Shown one piece after another: positions 63,630 to 64,000 of a stretch of DNA of 64,000 nt. The notes beneath the pieces are model-generated. The model was not told the origin of the DNA, did not search any database, and was given only the letters and a program-made list of their open reading frames with translations. The position numbers and the translations under genes were made by a program. This DNA is from Burkholderiales bacterium (GTDB lineage Bacteria; Pseudomonadota; Gammaproteobacteria; Burkholderiales; Burkholderiaceae_C): assembly GCA_947453625.1 (NCBI GenBank), contig CANGHK010000005.1, positions 1 through 64,000 of the forward strand, read 5' to 3'. The first letter of the stretch is position 1, and each line of letters opens with the position of its first letter.

Positions 63630-64000
63630 CCTTGCAGGGCGGCATCACCGAGACCGACATCGCCAACTACCTGGCCAACACGCCCAGCTTCTTCGAGCGC
63701 CACGCCGAGCTGATGGCCAGCATCCAGCTGACCAGCCCGCATGGCCAGCGCACCGTCTCGTTGCAGCAGCGGCAGATGGAAATGCTGCGCGAGAAGATCA
63801 AGGGCCTGGAGGGCAAGATCATGGAGATGATCCGCCATGGCCAGGAAAACGCGGCCATCGCCGACCGCTTGCACCGCTTCACCCATGCCTTGCTGATGGC
63901 CGCCAAGCCGGCCGCGCTGCCCGAGGTGCTGGTGGCCTCGCTGCAGCATGAGTTCATGATCCCGCAGGCCGCGCTGCGCCTGTGGGGCGCCGACGCTGCG
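63626..64000 (+). CDS. DUF484-family protein, 3' end cut by window
   Basis: 125 codons are present, open to the last base. It starts with GTG at 63626 inside the dapF stop, with AGGGGAG upstream. [20 protein letters not shown] is the usual DUF484 opening, then a long helix ([20 protein letters not shown]) and the beginning of a GAF-like domain ([20 protein letters not shown]). The family lies next to dapF in many proteobacteria, often before the XerC recombinase gene. The function is not known. Because it lacks an ATG it is easily missed. Confidence 0.85.
   Translation, partial: MTLQGGITETDIANYLANTPSFFERHAELMASIQLTSPHGQRTVSLQQRQMEMLREKIKGLEGKIMEMIRHGQENAAIADRLHRFTHALLMAAKPAALPEVLVASLQHEFMIPQAALRLWGADAA

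Overview
The window reads as chromosomal DNA of a high-GC betaproteobacterium of the order Burkholderiales, in the Comamonadaceae or the neighbouring Leptothrix/Rubrivivax-type lineages. This is inferred from several things: very GC-rich codon usage, a tctC/Bug-type binding protein without its membrane partners, an S-adenosylhomocysteine (SAH) riboswitch in front of ahcY, a class II ribonucleotide reductase, and the metK - two lipid A acyltransferases - dapF - DUF484 gene order. No tRNA, rRNA, CRISPR array, prophage or insertion sequence was seen. Genes are packed tightly, many with 4-base ATGA overlaps.

Layout. 1-1128 is the 3' part of a UxaA-family sugar-acid dehydratase. 1150-2363 holds a small Cys-containing protein with a strong, palindrome-bearing promoter and a haloacid-dehalogenase-type HAD enzyme. 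2525-18184 is an acyl-CoA catabolism block. It contains three ACAD10/11-like acyl-CoA dehydrogenases, a two-subunit-type FadE pair, a biotin-dependent acyl-CoA carboxylase (both subunits, closest in motifs to geranyl-CoA carboxylase), a quinone oxidoreductase, a fused enoyl-CoA hydratase/3-hydroxyacyl-CoA dehydrogenase and a VOC protein, plus a core-MetE methionine synthase. 18443-18976 is a membrane protein.

19015-36874 is a sugar-acid region. A minus-strand operon (GntR regulator, ltnD, otnK, otnC, otnI, denD, extra SDR) degrades threonate/erythronate. A divergent ABC sugar importer follows (ATPase, Tat-type binding protein, two permeases). Next is a minus-strand operon with a 2-hydroxyacid dehydrogenase, gluconokinase, gluconate 5-dehydrogenase-like SDR, cupin and GntR regulator. 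Divergent from it is a dehydratase/DgoK/DgoA set that would carry a hexonate to pyruvate and a triose phosphate.

36998-42262 holds a secreted M20 peptidase, a decayed UvrD-like helicase and a class II ribonucleotide reductase, the last two separated by a LexA-type box. 42501-51403 holds a flavin monooxygenase, an N-acyl-D-amino-acid deacylase-like amidohydrolase, a Bug binding protein, two AMP-forming CoA ligases and an AI-2E/PerM-type membrane protein. 51499-60570 carries methyl-cycle genes (metF, ahcY with SAH riboswitch, metK with a structured leader), purT, a second M20 enzyme, an MFS transporter and a HAD phosphatase. 60971-64000 holds envelope and cell-wall genes (two LpxL/HtrB acyltransferases, dapF, the start of a DUF484 gene).

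The most interesting non-coding signals are: a nearly identical upstream element shared by metK and ahcY, with an echo at the methionine synthase; an unusual metK leader; an array of about ten perfect mini-hairpins between purT and metK that includes a degenerate copy of the metK 3' end; the LexA-type box beside the decayed helicase; and the 15-bp palindrome on a perfect -35 box at 1562-1576.
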